A stretch of DNA of 64,000 nt from Parapedobacter pyrenivorans_A (GCF_041925275.1 NZ_JBHEUZ010000014.1:62001-126000); one strand, 5' to 3'. Counted from the stretch's first letter, positions 8,210-16,831 are shown. Notes: a model not told the origin generated them from the sequence alone. Program-made: numbers and translations.

Positions 8210-9331
8210 ATGACGAATTACAGCAAGCTACCGGCCATCTTGTTACTGGAAGACGGAACTGTTTACCATGGCAAGGCAGCCGGAAAGATCGGCACCACCA
8301 CGGGCGAAATCTGTTTCAATACCGGCACCACAGGCTATCAGGAGATTTTTACGGATCCTTCCTATTATGGGCAGATCATGGTGACGACCAACGCCCATAT
8401 CGGCAATTACGGGATTGCCAATGATGAGTCTGAATCCCACCAGATCCAGATTGCCGGCTTGGTATGCAAAAACTACAGCGTGAACTACAGCCGCAACCAG
8501 GCGGATTCGTCCATCCAAACGTATTTCGAAGACGGAAACCTCGTTGGCATCTCCGATATCGACACGCGGTCACTTGTACGCCACATCCGCAACAAGGGTG
8601 CGATGAATGCCATCATCTCCTCGGAGGTATTGGACGTGGAAGAATTGAAAAGGAAACTGGATGGGGTTCCTTCCATGGCGGGTTTGGAGCTGTCGTCGGT
8701 AGTAACCACCGAAACCCCGTACTATTATGGCAATGAAGAAGCACCCTTGCGTTTGGCGGTGCTCGATCTGGGCATAAAGCGCAATATCCTGCGCAACTTT
8801 GATGCGCGCAAGGTATACGCCAAGGTATTCCCGGCAAAAACACCTTTCGCGGAGATGGAGGCGTGGGGGGCCGATGGGTACTTCGTCTCTAACGGGCCGG
8901 GAGATCCGGCAGCGATGGATTATGCCGTGCAGACGATGAAAGCTATCCTGGCTTCAGACAAACCGTTGTTCGGCATCTGCTTGGGCCACCAGTTGCTGGC
9001 ACTGGCCAACGGCATACGCACCACCAAAATGTTCAACGGGCACCGCGGTATCAACCACCCGGTAAAGAACATCATCGAAAACCGGTGTGAAATCACCAGC
9101 CAGAACCATGGGTTCGGCGTTGTAGCCGAAGACATCGAAAAATCCGACAAGGTAGAAATCACCCATGTAAATCTCAATGACCATTCCATCGAAGGCATAC
9201 GCGTAAAAGGCAAGAACGCATTTTCGGTACAATACCACCCCGAGTCTTCGCCGGGTCCGCACGACTCGCGTTACCTGTTTGATGAGTTCGTGCGGTTGAT
9301 GGAGAATGGAAAGCCCGTATCAGCGAGCTAA
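8210..9331 (+). CDS. carA: Carbamoyl-phosphate synthase small (glutaminase) subunit
   Basis: 373 residues. Hydrolyses glutamine and channels ammonia to CarB for carbamoyl phosphate, the precursor of pyrimidines and arginine (cytoplasm). The N-terminal CPSase_sm_chain domain (LEDGTVYHGKAAG, GYQEIFTDPSY) is followed by a class I glutamine amidotransferase domain with nucleophile Cys257 in FGICLGHQ and His343/Glu345 in YHPESSPGP. carB is not adjacent; the next gene is eno, which has its own promoter. Expression may be tuned by the terminator-like leader upstream. Confidence 0.96.
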   Translation: MTNYSKLPAILLLEDGTVYHGKAAGKIGTTTGEICFNTGTTGYQEIFTDPSYYGQIMVTTNAHIGNYGIANDESESHQIQIAGLVCKNYSVNYSRNQADSSIQTYFEDGNLVGISDIDTRSLVRHIRNKGAMNAIISSEVLDVEELKRKLDGVPSMAGLELSSVVTTETPYYYGNEEAPLRLAVLDLGIKRNILRNFDARKVYAKVFPAKTPFAEMEAWGADGYFVSNGPGDPAAMDYAVQTMKAILASDKPLFGICLGHQLLALANGIRTTKMFNGHRGINHPVKNIIENRCEITSQNHGFGVVAEDIEKSDKVEITHVNLNDHSIEGIRVKGKNAFSVQYHPESSPGPHDSRYLFDEFVRLMENGKPVSAS

Positions 9332-9333
9332 CG

Positions 9334-9365
9334 TTTGGCAGGTAAGGTAGAAAAAGCTATATTTG
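9334..9365 (+). promoter_or_regulatory. Promoter of eno
   Basis: TTTG at 9334-9337, a 20-bp spacer and TATATTTG at 9358-9365 form the best match to the Bacteroidota consensus in this window. The predicted leader is about 90 nt. Confidence 0.75.
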
Positions 9366-9461
9366 CCATGGAAAGCCCATTGGTGTAATGATTACACTAA
9401 GAGTGGCGCGGTAAGGATTTAAGTAAGAATACTAACGATTGAATACTAAAGATTAAAATAC

Positions 9462-10754
9462 ATGAGCTTAATCATCGACGTACATGCGCGGCAGATATTG
9501 GATTCGCGCGGTAACCCCACCATCGAGGTGGACGTAACCACTGAAAACGGTTTTGTAGGCCGTGCAGCCGTTCCTTCCGGTGCCTCCACAGGCGTGCACG
9601 AGGCCGTGGAATTGCGGGATGGCGACAAGGCCACCTACCTGGGCAAAGGCGTGCTGAAAGCTGTCGAAAATGTAAATACTAAAATCGCGGACGCGCTGCA
9701 GGGCATTGATGTGTTTGAGCAGAACGCCATCGACAAAGTGATGATCGACCTCGACGGCACGGAAAACAAAGGCAACTTGGGGGCCAATGCCATCCTTGGT
9801 GTTTCGTTGGCGGTAGCCAAGGCGGCGGCGCAAGAAAGCCGTCAGCCCCTATACCGTTACATCGGCGGGGTCAATGCCAATACCTTGCCTATCCCGATGA
9901 TGAATATCATCAACGGTGGTTCGCATTCGGATGCGCCTATTGCTTTCCAGGAGTTTATGATTATGCCTGCCGGTGCTCCGTCGTTTTCGGAGGCGCTGCG
10001 GTGGGGCACGGAAGTGTTCCATAACCTCAAGAAAATCCTGCACGACAGGGGGCTTTCCACCGCCGTAGGGGATGAAGGTGGTTTTGCACCTACTTTCGAA
10101 GGTACGGAAGATGCTATTGAAACGGTTTTGAAAGCCATCGAAACGGCCGGCTACACGCCGGGTAGCGACATTTACCTGGCACTCGATTGTGCGTCGTCCG
10201 AATTTTATAAGGACGGTAAATACGATTATACCAAATTTGAAGGCGATAAGGGCGCGGTACGCAGTAGCGAAGAGCAAGCAGCTTACTTGGCCGAACTTAC
10301 GGGCAAATATCCCATCATTTCCATCGAAGACGGTATGGCGGAAGACGATTGGGCGGGTTGGAAGTTGCTGACGGATAAGATAGGTGCCACGGTACAGCTG
10401 GTAGGTGACGATTTATTCGTTACGAATACGAAGCGCCTGCAGCAAGGCATCGACACCCATACGGCAAATTCCATCTTGGTGAAGGTTAATCAAATCGGAT
10501 CGCTGACCGAAACCATCAACGCGGTGTCATTGGCCCAAACGAGCGGTTACACCTCGGTGATGAGCCACCGAAGTGGCGAGACAGAAGACTATACCATCGC
10601 TGACTTGGCCGTGGCCCTCAATTGCGGGCAAATCAAGACCGGCTCTGCATCGCGTTCCGATCGGATCGCCAAATACAATCAATTACTCCGCATCGAGGAG
10701 GAGTTGGGCAGCAACGCGCGGTTCTTGGGAAAGAACTTTAAGTTCGCGAAGTAA
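9462..10754 (+). CDS. eno: Enolase
   Basis: 430 residues, the standard bacterial length. Converts 2-phosphoglycerate to phosphoenolpyruvate in glycolysis and gluconeogenesis. Recognisable segments are ILDSRGNPTIEVDV, AVPSGASTGVHEA (mobile loop), GDEGGFAP, the metal and active-site motifs ALDCASSEF, SIEDGM and GDDLFVTN, and SHRSGETED near the C-terminus. The gene sits alone between its own promoter and an intrinsic terminator. With pckA and tpiA in the window it represents central carbon metabolism. Confidence 0.98.
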   Translation: MSLIIDVHARQILDSRGNPTIEVDVTTENGFVGRAAVPSGASTGVHEAVELRDGDKATYLGKGVLKAVENVNTKIADALQGIDVFEQNAIDKVMIDLDGTENKGNLGANAILGVSLAVAKAAAQESRQPLYRYIGGVNANTLPIPMMNIINGGSHSDAPIAFQEFMIMPAGAPSFSEALRWGTEVFHNLKKILHDRGLSTAVGDEGGFAPTFEGTEDAIETVLKAIETAGYTPGSDIYLALDCASSEFYKDGKYDYTKFEGDKGAVRSSEEQAAYLAELTGKYPIISIEDGMAEDDWAGWKLLTDKIGATVQLVGDDLFVTNTKRLQQGIDTHTANSILVKVNQIGSLTETINAVSLAQTSGYTSVMSHRSGETEDYTIADLAVALNCGQIKTGSASRSDRIAKYNQLLRIEEELGSNARFLGKNFKFAK

Positions 10755-10777
10755 TCATACCATATATCAATGATCGT

Positions 10778-10807
10778 AAAGGGAGGCCGCGGATGGGTCT
10801 CCCTTTT
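10778..10807 (+). terminator. Terminator of eno
   Basis: Perfect 8-bp stem AAAGGGAG / CTCCCTTT with a 13-nt loop. The T-run is short, so it is of moderate strength. Confidence 0.6.
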
Positions 10808-10844
10808 CTGTTTGCGCAGCATGCCAAACCAATTGACAAATTGC

Positions 10845-10873
10845 TTGCATATAAAAAAAAATACCTAAGTTTG
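10845..10873 (+). promoter_or_regulatory. Promoter of the DivIC-like gene, nearly leaderless
   Basis: TTG at 10845 and TAAGTTTG at 10866-10873, 21 bp apart. The ATG is only 5 nt after the -7 box, so the transcript should start at or next to the start codon. Confidence 0.65.
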
Positions 10874-10878
10874 TGTGC

Positions 10879-11178
10879 ATGGAACGTTTCCTGAGCGCTG
10901 TACGCAACAAATACCTGATCGCAGTCGTGGCATTCTCGGTATGGATGCTGTTTTTCGACCGGCATGACGTAGCTACCCAATACGATTATTATAGCCAACT
11001 GAAAGGCCTTCAGGCGGAACGAGCGTTTTACACCACGGAGATAGAACGGATAACCAAAGCCATACACGACCTAAATACCAACCCCCAGGAACAGCAACGC
11101 GTAGCCCGCGAGCGCTACCAGATGAAGAAAGACAACGAAGATGTTTTCGTGATTGTAGAGGAAGTCGTAAGTCAATAG
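10879..11178 (+). CDS. Septum formation initiator family protein (FtsB/DivIC-like)
   Basis: About 99 residues from the ATG at 10879. A single N-terminal membrane helix (YLIAVVAFSVWMLFF) is followed by a coiled coil (QLKGLQAERAFYTTEIERI) and a short C-terminal segment with the RVARERYQMK element typical of the family. FtsB/DivIC proteins join FtsL and FtsQ/DivIB in the divisome. The gene follows eno, the common order in many bacteria, here as a separate unit with a very short leader. Heptanucleotide repeats begin around its stop codon. Confidence 0.88.
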   Translation: MERFLSAVRNKYLIAVVAFSVWMLFFDRHDVATQYDYYSQLKGLQAERAFYTTEIERITKAIHDLNTNPQEQQRVARERYQMKKDNEDVFVIVEEVVSQ

Positions 11179-11233
11179 TCGTAAGTCATAAGTCAATAGC
11201 CGTAAGTCATTAGTCGACTAATGACCTACGACT
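11165..11233. repeat. Heptanucleotide repeats ending in a long palindrome
   Basis: About seven tandem 7-bp units of the type GTCGTAA / GTCAATA / GTCATTA lie between convergent genes. The last units form an inverted repeat, 11198-11215 against 11216-11233, with a perfect 20-bp core made of GTCATTAGTC and its complement. As RNA this folds into a long hairpin with almost no loop, and may end transcription from both sides. A sister array lies at 23646-23697. Confidence 0.7.
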
Positions 11234-11249
11234 AAAGAAGACCTACGCC

Positions 11250-12146
11250 TTAAAACTTATACGTAATCCCTGCCCCGAATACCTGCCGTACCTGCAGGGT
11301 GGGACGTTCCGAACCTGGAACGAACGCGCCGTTTTCCTGGCGTGGGATGAGCGTGTTGTCGTCATAGATGAGCTGCAGACCGCCGTTTACGGAGATATAA
11401 TCGTTTACCTTCATAAACAGGTTAAGCGTATAGTCCACATCCACGTTCTGCGGATCTTCCAGGTAGTTCGAGTACAGTTTGAGGATGTTTTCCACACTGA
11501 TGTTTTCCATCAGGTTGGCTTTGTAGTACGCATCGAACGAAGCACCGAACTCAAACCGGGATGTCGATCCGGGGTCGACCCCGAAAGCCCCCTGTGCCGA
11601 AAGGTCGTCATGCGTTACGAAAATGAAACGGGCTGCCGCAGGAGAGAGGTTGAACCGGAAGTTGTCGGATTTCTTGTAGGCGAAACCGGGGCCGAAGCTG
11701 AGGTATGCCGGTGCGAAGGCAGTCGAAATCAGCGTACTGTTATTGTCGGCATCGTATTGGAAGCCATCGGCAAATTGCGTGTTGAAGTTCAGGTAGAAGG
11801 TATACAGCCAATGTTCGGTCGCTTCATAGCCAAGCAGGCTGTTCAGCACGAACCGGTCGTCGTTCTTGCGCCAGCCGATTGATTTCTGCTTGGTAAGGCC
11901 GTAGGCGGCGATGACTTTGTTGTCCCAACTCCACTTGTCTTTCTTGTAGTTGAAGTCGTAATTGAAAATCAAGTTGGCCGCGAACGAGTTGATACCGCCG
12001 GCGGCCCAGTTGGAAAAGGAGCTCTGGTTGAGCAGCAGCGTGTTTTCGCCTGACACCCGCCAGCTGGTGTCTGCGGAAGTTTCTTGGGCCCGGGCATACC
12101 AAACCATAGCCAGCGCTATGCAAAGCAAGGATAGTGTTTTTTTCAT
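11250..12146 (-). CDS. DUF3078 outer-membrane protein
   Basis: 298 residues with a signal peptide (MKKTLSLLCIALAMVWYARA|Q). The family signature LNQSSFSNWAAGG follows, then alternating amphipathic strands (FAANLIFNYDFNYKKDKWSW, YLSFGPGFAYKKSDNF) ending in FGAGITYKF with a C-terminal Phe, typical of an outer-membrane barrel. DUF3078 proteins are common in Bacteroidota; their function is unknown. It diverges from rlmH with 73 bp between the start codons. Confidence 0.88.
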   Translation of the reverse strand: MKKTLSLLCIALAMVWYARAQETSADTSWRVSGENTLLLNQSSFSNWAAGGINSFAANLIFNYDFNYKKDKWSWDNKVIAAYGLTKQKSIGWRKNDDRFVLNSLLGYEATEHWLYTFYLNFNTQFADGFQYDADNNSTLISTAFAPAYLSFGPGFAYKKSDNFRFNLSPAAARFIFVTHDDLSAQGAFGVDPGSTSRFEFGASFDAYYKANLMENISVENILKLYSNYLEDPQNVDVDYTLNLFMKVNDYISVNGGLQLIYDDNTLIPRQENGAFVPGSERPTLQVRQVFGAGITYKF

Positions 12147-12207
12147 GATTGTGATAAGATATGTTTAAAATTGCCTACAGAAAAACAAAAGGGATGCCAA
12201 AATTGCC

Positions 12208-12215
12208 TAAGTTTG
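12208..12215 (+). promoter_or_regulatory. -7 box of rlmH, 4 nt from the start codon
   Basis: TAAGTTTG within GCCTAAGTTTG, followed by only CTAC before the ATG. A transcript starting the usual distance downstream would be leaderless. No clear -33 element. Confidence 0.6.
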
Positions 12216-12219
12216 CTAC

Positions 12220-12693
12220 ATGCGTATAACCCTGTTGTGTGTGGGCAAAACAGACGATGGCCAGCTAGCTACGGTTGTTGATAAATTCCAGCAGCGGCTG
12301 AAACACTACATACCGTTCAGTATGGTTAGCATTCCCGATGTGAAGAACACAAAGCACCTGCGTGCAGACCAGCAACGAGCCAAGGAAGGGGTAGCCATAC
12401 TCAAATACTTGTCGCCCGGCGATCACGTGGTATTACTGGACGAACGGGGGAAGGAATACCGTTCGGTCGACTTTGCCACGTACCTCAATAAGCTGATGGT
12501 GGGCAGTGTGCAGCATGTGGTGTTTGTGGTCGGTGGACCCTATGGTTTTGATGAAGCGATCTATGAACGCTCCAATAGCCGGATTTCACTTTCGAGAATG
12601 ACCTTTTCGCATCAAATGGTGCGGCTGTTTTTTGTGGAGCAGCTCTACCGGGCTTTCACCATCCTGAAAGGGGAACCGTATCATCATGAGTGA
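12220..12693 (+). CDS. rlmH: 23S rRNA (pseudouridine1915-N3)-methyltransferase
   Basis: 157 residues, the normal length of the SPOUT methyltransferase RlmH (YbeA). It methylates pseudouridine 1915 in helix 69 of 23S rRNA on assembled 70S ribosomes. The family N-terminus (RITLLCVGKTDDG), the SAM-binding trefoil-knot loop VVGGPYGFD and the C-terminal LSRMTFSHQM...RLFFVEQLYRA are all present. The start is fixed by family alignment, which makes the very close -7 box notable. Confidence 0.95.
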   Translation: MRITLLCVGKTDDGQLATVVDKFQQRLKHYIPFSMVSIPDVKNTKHLRADQQRAKEGVAILKYLSPGDHVVLLDERGKEYRSVDFATYLNKLMVGSVQHVVFVVGGPYGFDEAIYERSNSRISLSRMTFSHQMVRLFFVEQLYRAFTILKGEPYHHE

Positions 12694-12780
12694 GCCGTGG
12701 TTTGTGGCCAATGCGTATGGAATTGAGGGTGTTTCCGCATCCAAACAAATAGGAAGAAACAATTGTTAACTAATCAGCTC

Positions 12781-12903
12781 ATGAATATACCCAAACGGAA
12801 ATATCACTACAAAGGTGCCGATACCACCCGTGAAAGCCGCGTCTTCTGGATTATGGTCATCATCGGTTTAGCAATCGTAGCCGCTATTATTTTCTGGCTC
12901 TAA
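12781..12903 (+). CDS. Small single-helix membrane protein
   Basis: A 40-codon ORF with a basic N-terminus (MNIPKRKYHYKG), a polar middle and one C-terminal membrane helix (WIMVIIGLAIVAAIIFWL) followed directly by the stop. The pattern is that of a tail-anchored mini-protein. It lies 87 bp after rlmH, preceded by the palindrome AACAATTGTT. I know of no assigned function; support is the clean topology and typical start context. Confidence 0.5.
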   Translation: MNIPKRKYHYKGADTTRESRVFWIMVIIGLAIVAAIIFWL

Positions 12904-12962
12904 GCCTTTATTTCATCCCCCGCTTGTCTCTTTTATGCCTGGGTTTGGCTACGGAAGTTTTT

Positions 12963-13005
12963 TTAAATTAAATTGTTTAGATTTAATTTAAATAAAATAC
13001 TTTTG
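12963..13005 (+). promoter_or_regulatory. Promoter and putative operator of the iron-uptake operon
   Basis: A perfect inverted repeat, TTAAATTAAAT-7 bp-ATTTAATTTAA (12963-12991), lies over the -33 region, directly before the -7 box TACTTTTG at 12998-13005. An AT-rich dyad placed here would let a repressor block polymerase. Because the operon encodes a siderophore-type receptor, a Fur- or DtxR-type regulator is the natural candidate; regulator identity is inference. Confidence 0.65.
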
Positions 13006-13025
13006 CCGCACACAAGTCAAAACAA

Positions 13026-15443
13026 ATGAATCGGAAATTTTATTATACACTCCTGCTGCTTTTTGCTGCGGTGTCTACCTATGCGCAGACCGGAACCATC
13101 CAAGGCTCGATAACCACGTTTGACGGCAGTGCGGCCGAATCGGTGAATGTCAGGATAAAAGGTACCAACCGGGGTGCTACCGTAGATCGCATGGGGAATT
13201 ACCAAATCAACAATGTTCCGGCTGGCAGGGTAACCGTCATGGCCTCGTTTATCGGCCTCGAAACCCAGGAACGCCACGTAACCGTGGTGGGCGGTGAGGC
13301 CGTCGCTGTAAACTTCGTGTTAGCCGAGAGTGCTGCGCAACTACGCGAGGTGATCGTGTCGTCGCAGCGGCCCGCCAATAAGCCAACAAATGTGGCAAAG
13401 ATTCCGCTGAAAAACCTTGAGAACCCACAGGTATACAATACGGTATCCGCGGAGCTGATGAAACAGCAGGTGATCACGGCCTACGATGATGCGCTGCGTA
13501 ATGTGCCCGGCATCACCCGCACTTGGGAGGCCACCGGGAGGGCAGGGGATGGTGCTGCTTATTTCGCGCTGCGTGGCTTCGATGCGCAACCGGCATTGAC
13601 CAATGGCTTGCCGGGCTTGACCAGCGGTAACCTCGACCCCGCAAACATTGAGGAAATCCAGGTGATGAAAGGCCCTTCGGGAACGTTGTTCGGCGGCAGC
13701 TTTTACAGCTATGGCGGACTGATTAATACGATTACGAAAAAACCCTACGACGGGTTTGGTGGCGAGGTGGCCTATAGCTTGGGTAGCTATGGCTTGAACC
13801 GCATCACGGCAGACGTAAACACCCCCCTCAGCACGTCGGAAAAAATTGCGCTGCGGGTGAATGCGGCCTACCACTCCGAAGGGAGCTTCCAGGATGCCGG
13901 GTTCAAGAAATCGTTCTTCATCGCACCGACGTTGGCCTATGATGTGAATGACAGGCTTTCCTTCCAGGTGATGGCCGAAATACTCGAAGAGGAACGTGCC
14001 GTGGCACCCGTATTCTTCCATTCCGATCGGTTCAGTCCGCTGGACTTCACGACCCTCGGGGAACTTAATCTCAATCCGTCCTTGTCGTTTACAAGCAATG
14101 ACATCACCATCAAAACCCCCAAATATAACCTGCAGGGCCAAATGGTGTATAAATTGTCTGACCAGTGGACATCGCAGACCGTCGTCTCCCGCGGCACGGT
14201 GAAATCGGACGGTTACTATACCTATATATGGGACGACGTAGCCGGTGACAACGATTTCAGCCAATATTTCCATAAGGAAATGCAAACAACCCATACCACG
14301 AATATCCAGCAAAATTTCAATGGCGATTTTCAGATCGGCAAGCTGCGCAACCGCTTGGTGGCCGGCCTTGACTATTACCGCCGTGACATCGTAGACAATG
14401 GATCGGGGTGGGGATGGGCGCGTAACGTGACGCCTCAGGGCGATGTGAACTACATCGATCCCTATACCGGTGAGGAGCAAGCGCCGGTATATATGACACG
14501 GGCATCGGTAGAGAACCTGTTGGGCGGACTGGAAGGAACCCTGAGCAATATAGCCAATAGCGCCTACGGAGCATATTTCTCCAACGTGCTCAATGTCACG
14601 CGGGGTATCATGGCGATGGTAAGCCTGCGCGCCGATTATTTCGACTCCCTTGGCGAAAAAAACACGACGGAAGACGACTTCGGCCAATTTGCGCTATCAC
14701 CGAAGTTCGGCTTGGTGTACCAACCCGTATTAGATAAGGTGTCTATTTTCGCCAGCTACATGAATGCCTTTGTAAACGTAGCGCCGCAGCAGGTGTTTGA
14801 CCAAGATGGCAATTTCGTGCGGGTGCATTCCTTTAGGCCGGAACAGGCCAACCAATGGGAATACGGTGTGAAGACCAATTTGTTTTCCGATAAGTTGTAC
14901 GCTACGTTATCGCTGTATGATATCAAGGTATCCGACAGGGTATACCCCGATCCAACCAATCCTTACAACTCCGTTCAGGGCGGAAAAGTGGGTAGCAAAG
15001 GGGTGGAGTTTGACCTCAGTGCACATCCGGTCGCGGGCCTGAGCCTGATTGCGGGTTACAGTTACAATGAGACGAAGGTAATCGAAGGCAACGACGACGA
15101 CTTTTATTCCGAGCCGGGAAGAAGCCCCGGTGGACAGGGTCCACAGAACCTGGCCAATTTATGGGCTACCTACCGGTTCCAGAACGGTACGCTTAAAAAT
15201 TACGGCATTGGCATAGGCGGCAATTATGCTAGCCAATACAAGGTGATCGATAACAGCCAGACAGGTGATTTCTACTTGCCTGCCTATACCTTGCTGAATG
15301 CCAGTATGTTTTATAACGGAGACCGCGTACGGGTGACATTCAACGTGAACAATATCGCTGACGAGGAATACTATATTGGCTACTGGTCGGTAAACCCGCA
15401 GAAAGGCCGTAATGTCGCTGCCAGCGTAGCTTATAAATTTTAA
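13026..15443 (+). CDS. TonB-dependent siderophore receptor
   Basis: 805 residues. Signal peptide (ending TYAQ), a carboxypeptidase-D regulatory-like domain (about 22-105, GTIQGSITTFDGSAAESVNV), a plug domain (about 125-240: RNVPGITRTWEATG, FALRGFDAQP, IEEIQVMKGPSGTLFGG) and a 22-strand type barrel ending NVAASVAYKF with terminal Phe. The plug motifs are those of ferric-siderophore receptors (FhuA/FpvA type), not of SusC glycan receptors. It should import a ferric siderophore across the outer membrane with TonB-ExbBD energy. First gene of an operon with a PepSY protein and a small membrane protein; promoter-overlapping operator upstream. Confidence 0.92.
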   Translation: MNRKFYYTLLLLFAAVSTYAQTGTIQGSITTFDGSAAESVNVRIKGTNRGATVDRMGNYQINNVPAGRVTVMASFIGLETQERHVTVVGGEAVAVNFVLAESAAQLREVIVSSQRPANKPTNVAKIPLKNLENPQVYNTVSAELMKQQVITAYDDALRNVPGITRTWEATGRAGDGAAYFALRGFDAQPALTNGLPGLTSGNLDPANIEEIQVMKGPSGTLFGGSFYSYGGLINTITKKPYDGFGGEVAYSLGSYGLNRITADVNTPLSTSEKIALRVNAAYHSEGSFQDAGFKKSFFIAPTLAYDVNDRLSFQVMAEILEEERAVAPVFFHSDRFSPLDFTTLGELNLNPSLSFTSNDITIKTPKYNLQGQMVYKLSDQWTSQTVVSRGTVKSDGYYTYIWDDVAGDNDFSQYFHKEMQTTHTTNIQQNFNGDFQIGKLRNRLVAGLDYYRRDIVDNGSGWGWARNVTPQGDVNYIDPYTGEEQAPVYMTRASVENLLGGLEGTLSNIANSAYGAYFSNVLNVTRGIMAMVSLRADYFDSLGEKNTTEDDFGQFALSPKFGLVYQPVLDKVSIFASYMNAFVNVAPQQVFDQDGNFVRVHSFRPEQANQWEYGVKTNLFSDKLYATLSLYDIKVSDRVYPDPTNPYNSVQGGKVGSKGVEFDLSAHPVAGLSLIAGYSYNETKVIEGNDDDFYSEPGRSPGGQGPQNLANLWATYRFQNGTLKNYGIGIGGNYASQYKVIDNSQTGDFYLPAYTLLNASMFYNGDRVRVTFNVNNIADEEYYIGYWSVNPQKGRNVAASVAYKF

Positions 15444-15476
15444 TACCTTCGATAGAATTGTTTATCTTCGGCCAGC

Positions 15477-16646
15477 ATGAAGGCGCAGACGATTAGGAAT
15501 TGGTTTAATATACATAAGTGGACCAGCTTGGTCTCTACGGTATTCCTGTTGATGCTGTGTATTACCGGGCTCCCGTTAATCTTTTACGAGGAAATCGACC
15601 ACTGGATGCACGGCGAATTGGAAGCATCGGCATCGGGGGCCTCCTTGCTTTCGAAAGACGTGGTCTTACAAGGAGCAATGAACGAAATTCCAGGGAAGGA
15701 AGTGAAATATATCTTCTGGGACCCGGACCACCACCCGGGCCAGATGTTCGTGACGTTGGCTGATTCTGCGGAAGCACCCATTGAAGCGGACCACTACCTC
15801 ACGATGGACGAACATACCGCGGCCGTGCTGGATGCGCCGCCCAATGAACTGGATTTCATGCTGGTGATGTATTACCTGCACGTGGAAATGCTGGCCGGGA
15901 TACCGGGCAAGTTATTTCTGGGGCTGATGGGTGCATTGTTTATCGTCGCCATCATATCGGGTGTGGTACTGTATGGTCCCATCATGAAGCGCTTTGATTT
16001 CGGCATGATCCGCACCGAGAAATCGGCACGGCTGCGTTGGCTGGATTTGCATAACCTGCTCGGCATTGTTACGTTGGTGTGGGCATCGGTAGTGGGTATT
16101 TCCGGTGTGATTAATACCCTAGCTGACCCTGCTCTTGAAAGCTGGCGATCGGGGCAATTGGCCGAGTTGGTGTCGGCATACAGCAATAAGCCCAAGGTGG
16201 AGGGTAAGTTGAGTTCATTGCAAGCGGCGCTCGATACCGCGCAGGCGGCGGCACCCGAAATGGAGGTCTCGTTTGTTGCCTATCCGGGAACGCTCTATTC
16301 CAGTGCCCACCACTATGCGGTATATATGATCGGCACCACTCCGCTTACGTCTAGGATCATCAAGCCTGCACTCATTGATGCCAAAACAGGCGAACTGACG
16401 GCCATGCAAGATATGCCTTGGTACCTCAAAACGATTTTCATTTCCCAGCCCTTCCATTTCGGCGATTATGGCGGCATGCCCATGAAGGTCATGTGGGCCC
16501 TTTTTGACCTCTTAACGATCGTCGTCCTGGTATCTGGCCTATATCTTTGGTTTGCCCGGCGCAAGGCAAAAGCGGCCCAATTGAAGAGAATGGTCAAGAA
16601 TATCGAATCACTCACCCTTTCTACCGTTGAAGAAGATGCCCGTTAA
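15477..16646 (+). CDS. PepSY-associated transmembrane protein (siderophore-linked)
   Basis: 389 residues. The N-terminus NIHKWTSLVSTVFLLMLCITGLPLIF is the first helix of PepSY_TM proteins, with further helices around AALFIVAIISGVVLYG, ASVVGISGVI and FDLLTIVVLVSGLYLWF: four in total, with PepSY-like periplasmic parts between. Such proteins regularly follow siderophore receptors, and some have been shown or proposed to reduce ferric siderophores at the inner membrane. The gene starts 33 bp after the receptor and overlaps the next gene by 11 bp. A ferrisiderophore-processing role is inferred from family and context. Confidence 0.88.
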   Translation: MKAQTIRNWFNIHKWTSLVSTVFLLMLCITGLPLIFYEEIDHWMHGELEASASGASLLSKDVVLQGAMNEIPGKEVKYIFWDPDHHPGQMFVTLADSAEAPIEADHYLTMDEHTAAVLDAPPNELDFMLVMYYLHVEMLAGIPGKLFLGLMGALFIVAIISGVVLYGPIMKRFDFGMIRTEKSARLRWLDLHNLLGIVTLVWASVVGISGVINTLADPALESWRSGQLAELVSAYSNKPKVEGKLSSLQAALDTAQAAAPEMEVSFVAYPGTLYSSAHHYAVYMIGTTPLTSRIIKPALIDAKTGELTAMQDMPWYLKTIFISQPFHFGDYGGMPMKVMWALFDLLTIVVLVSGLYLWFARRKAKAAQLKRMVKNIESLTLSTVEEDAR

Positions 16647-16827
16647 CGACAAGGCTTGGGTAAGACTCTGGGGAATGCCTATCTTGATGGGTTTGATTAC
16701 GCTCGTGGGGCTATTGTTGGCGATTATGGGTACCGGCTTGTGGTTGCATGTGCTTTCGTGGATTGCCTTGGCTATACCGTTGTTCGCCATGGCCAGGTAT
16801 GGGGCCCGCTTTTTCAAGAAAGGGTAA
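16636..16827 (+). CDS. Small two-helix membrane protein of the iron operon
   Basis: 63 residues from the ATG at 16636, which overlaps the end of the PepSY gene by 11 bp. Two hydrophobic helices (GMPILMGLITLVGLLLAIMG and VLSWIALAIPLFAM) and a basic tail (RYGARFFKKG). Tiny proteins of this form are a common third member of receptor/PepSY operons in Bacteroidota; their role is unknown, perhaps an accessory subunit. An in-frame TTG at 16627 is a less likely start. Confidence 0.75.
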   Translation: MPVNDKAWVRLWGMPILMGLITLVGLLLAIMGTGLWLHVLSWIALAIPLFAMARYGARFFKKG

Positions 16828-16831
16828 TCAG

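Noticed and set aside
13341..14687. 448-codon minus-strand ORF opposite the siderophore receptor
   Set aside because: The plus strand encodes a clear TonB-dependent receptor over the whole stretch; the antisense product has no recognisable domain.
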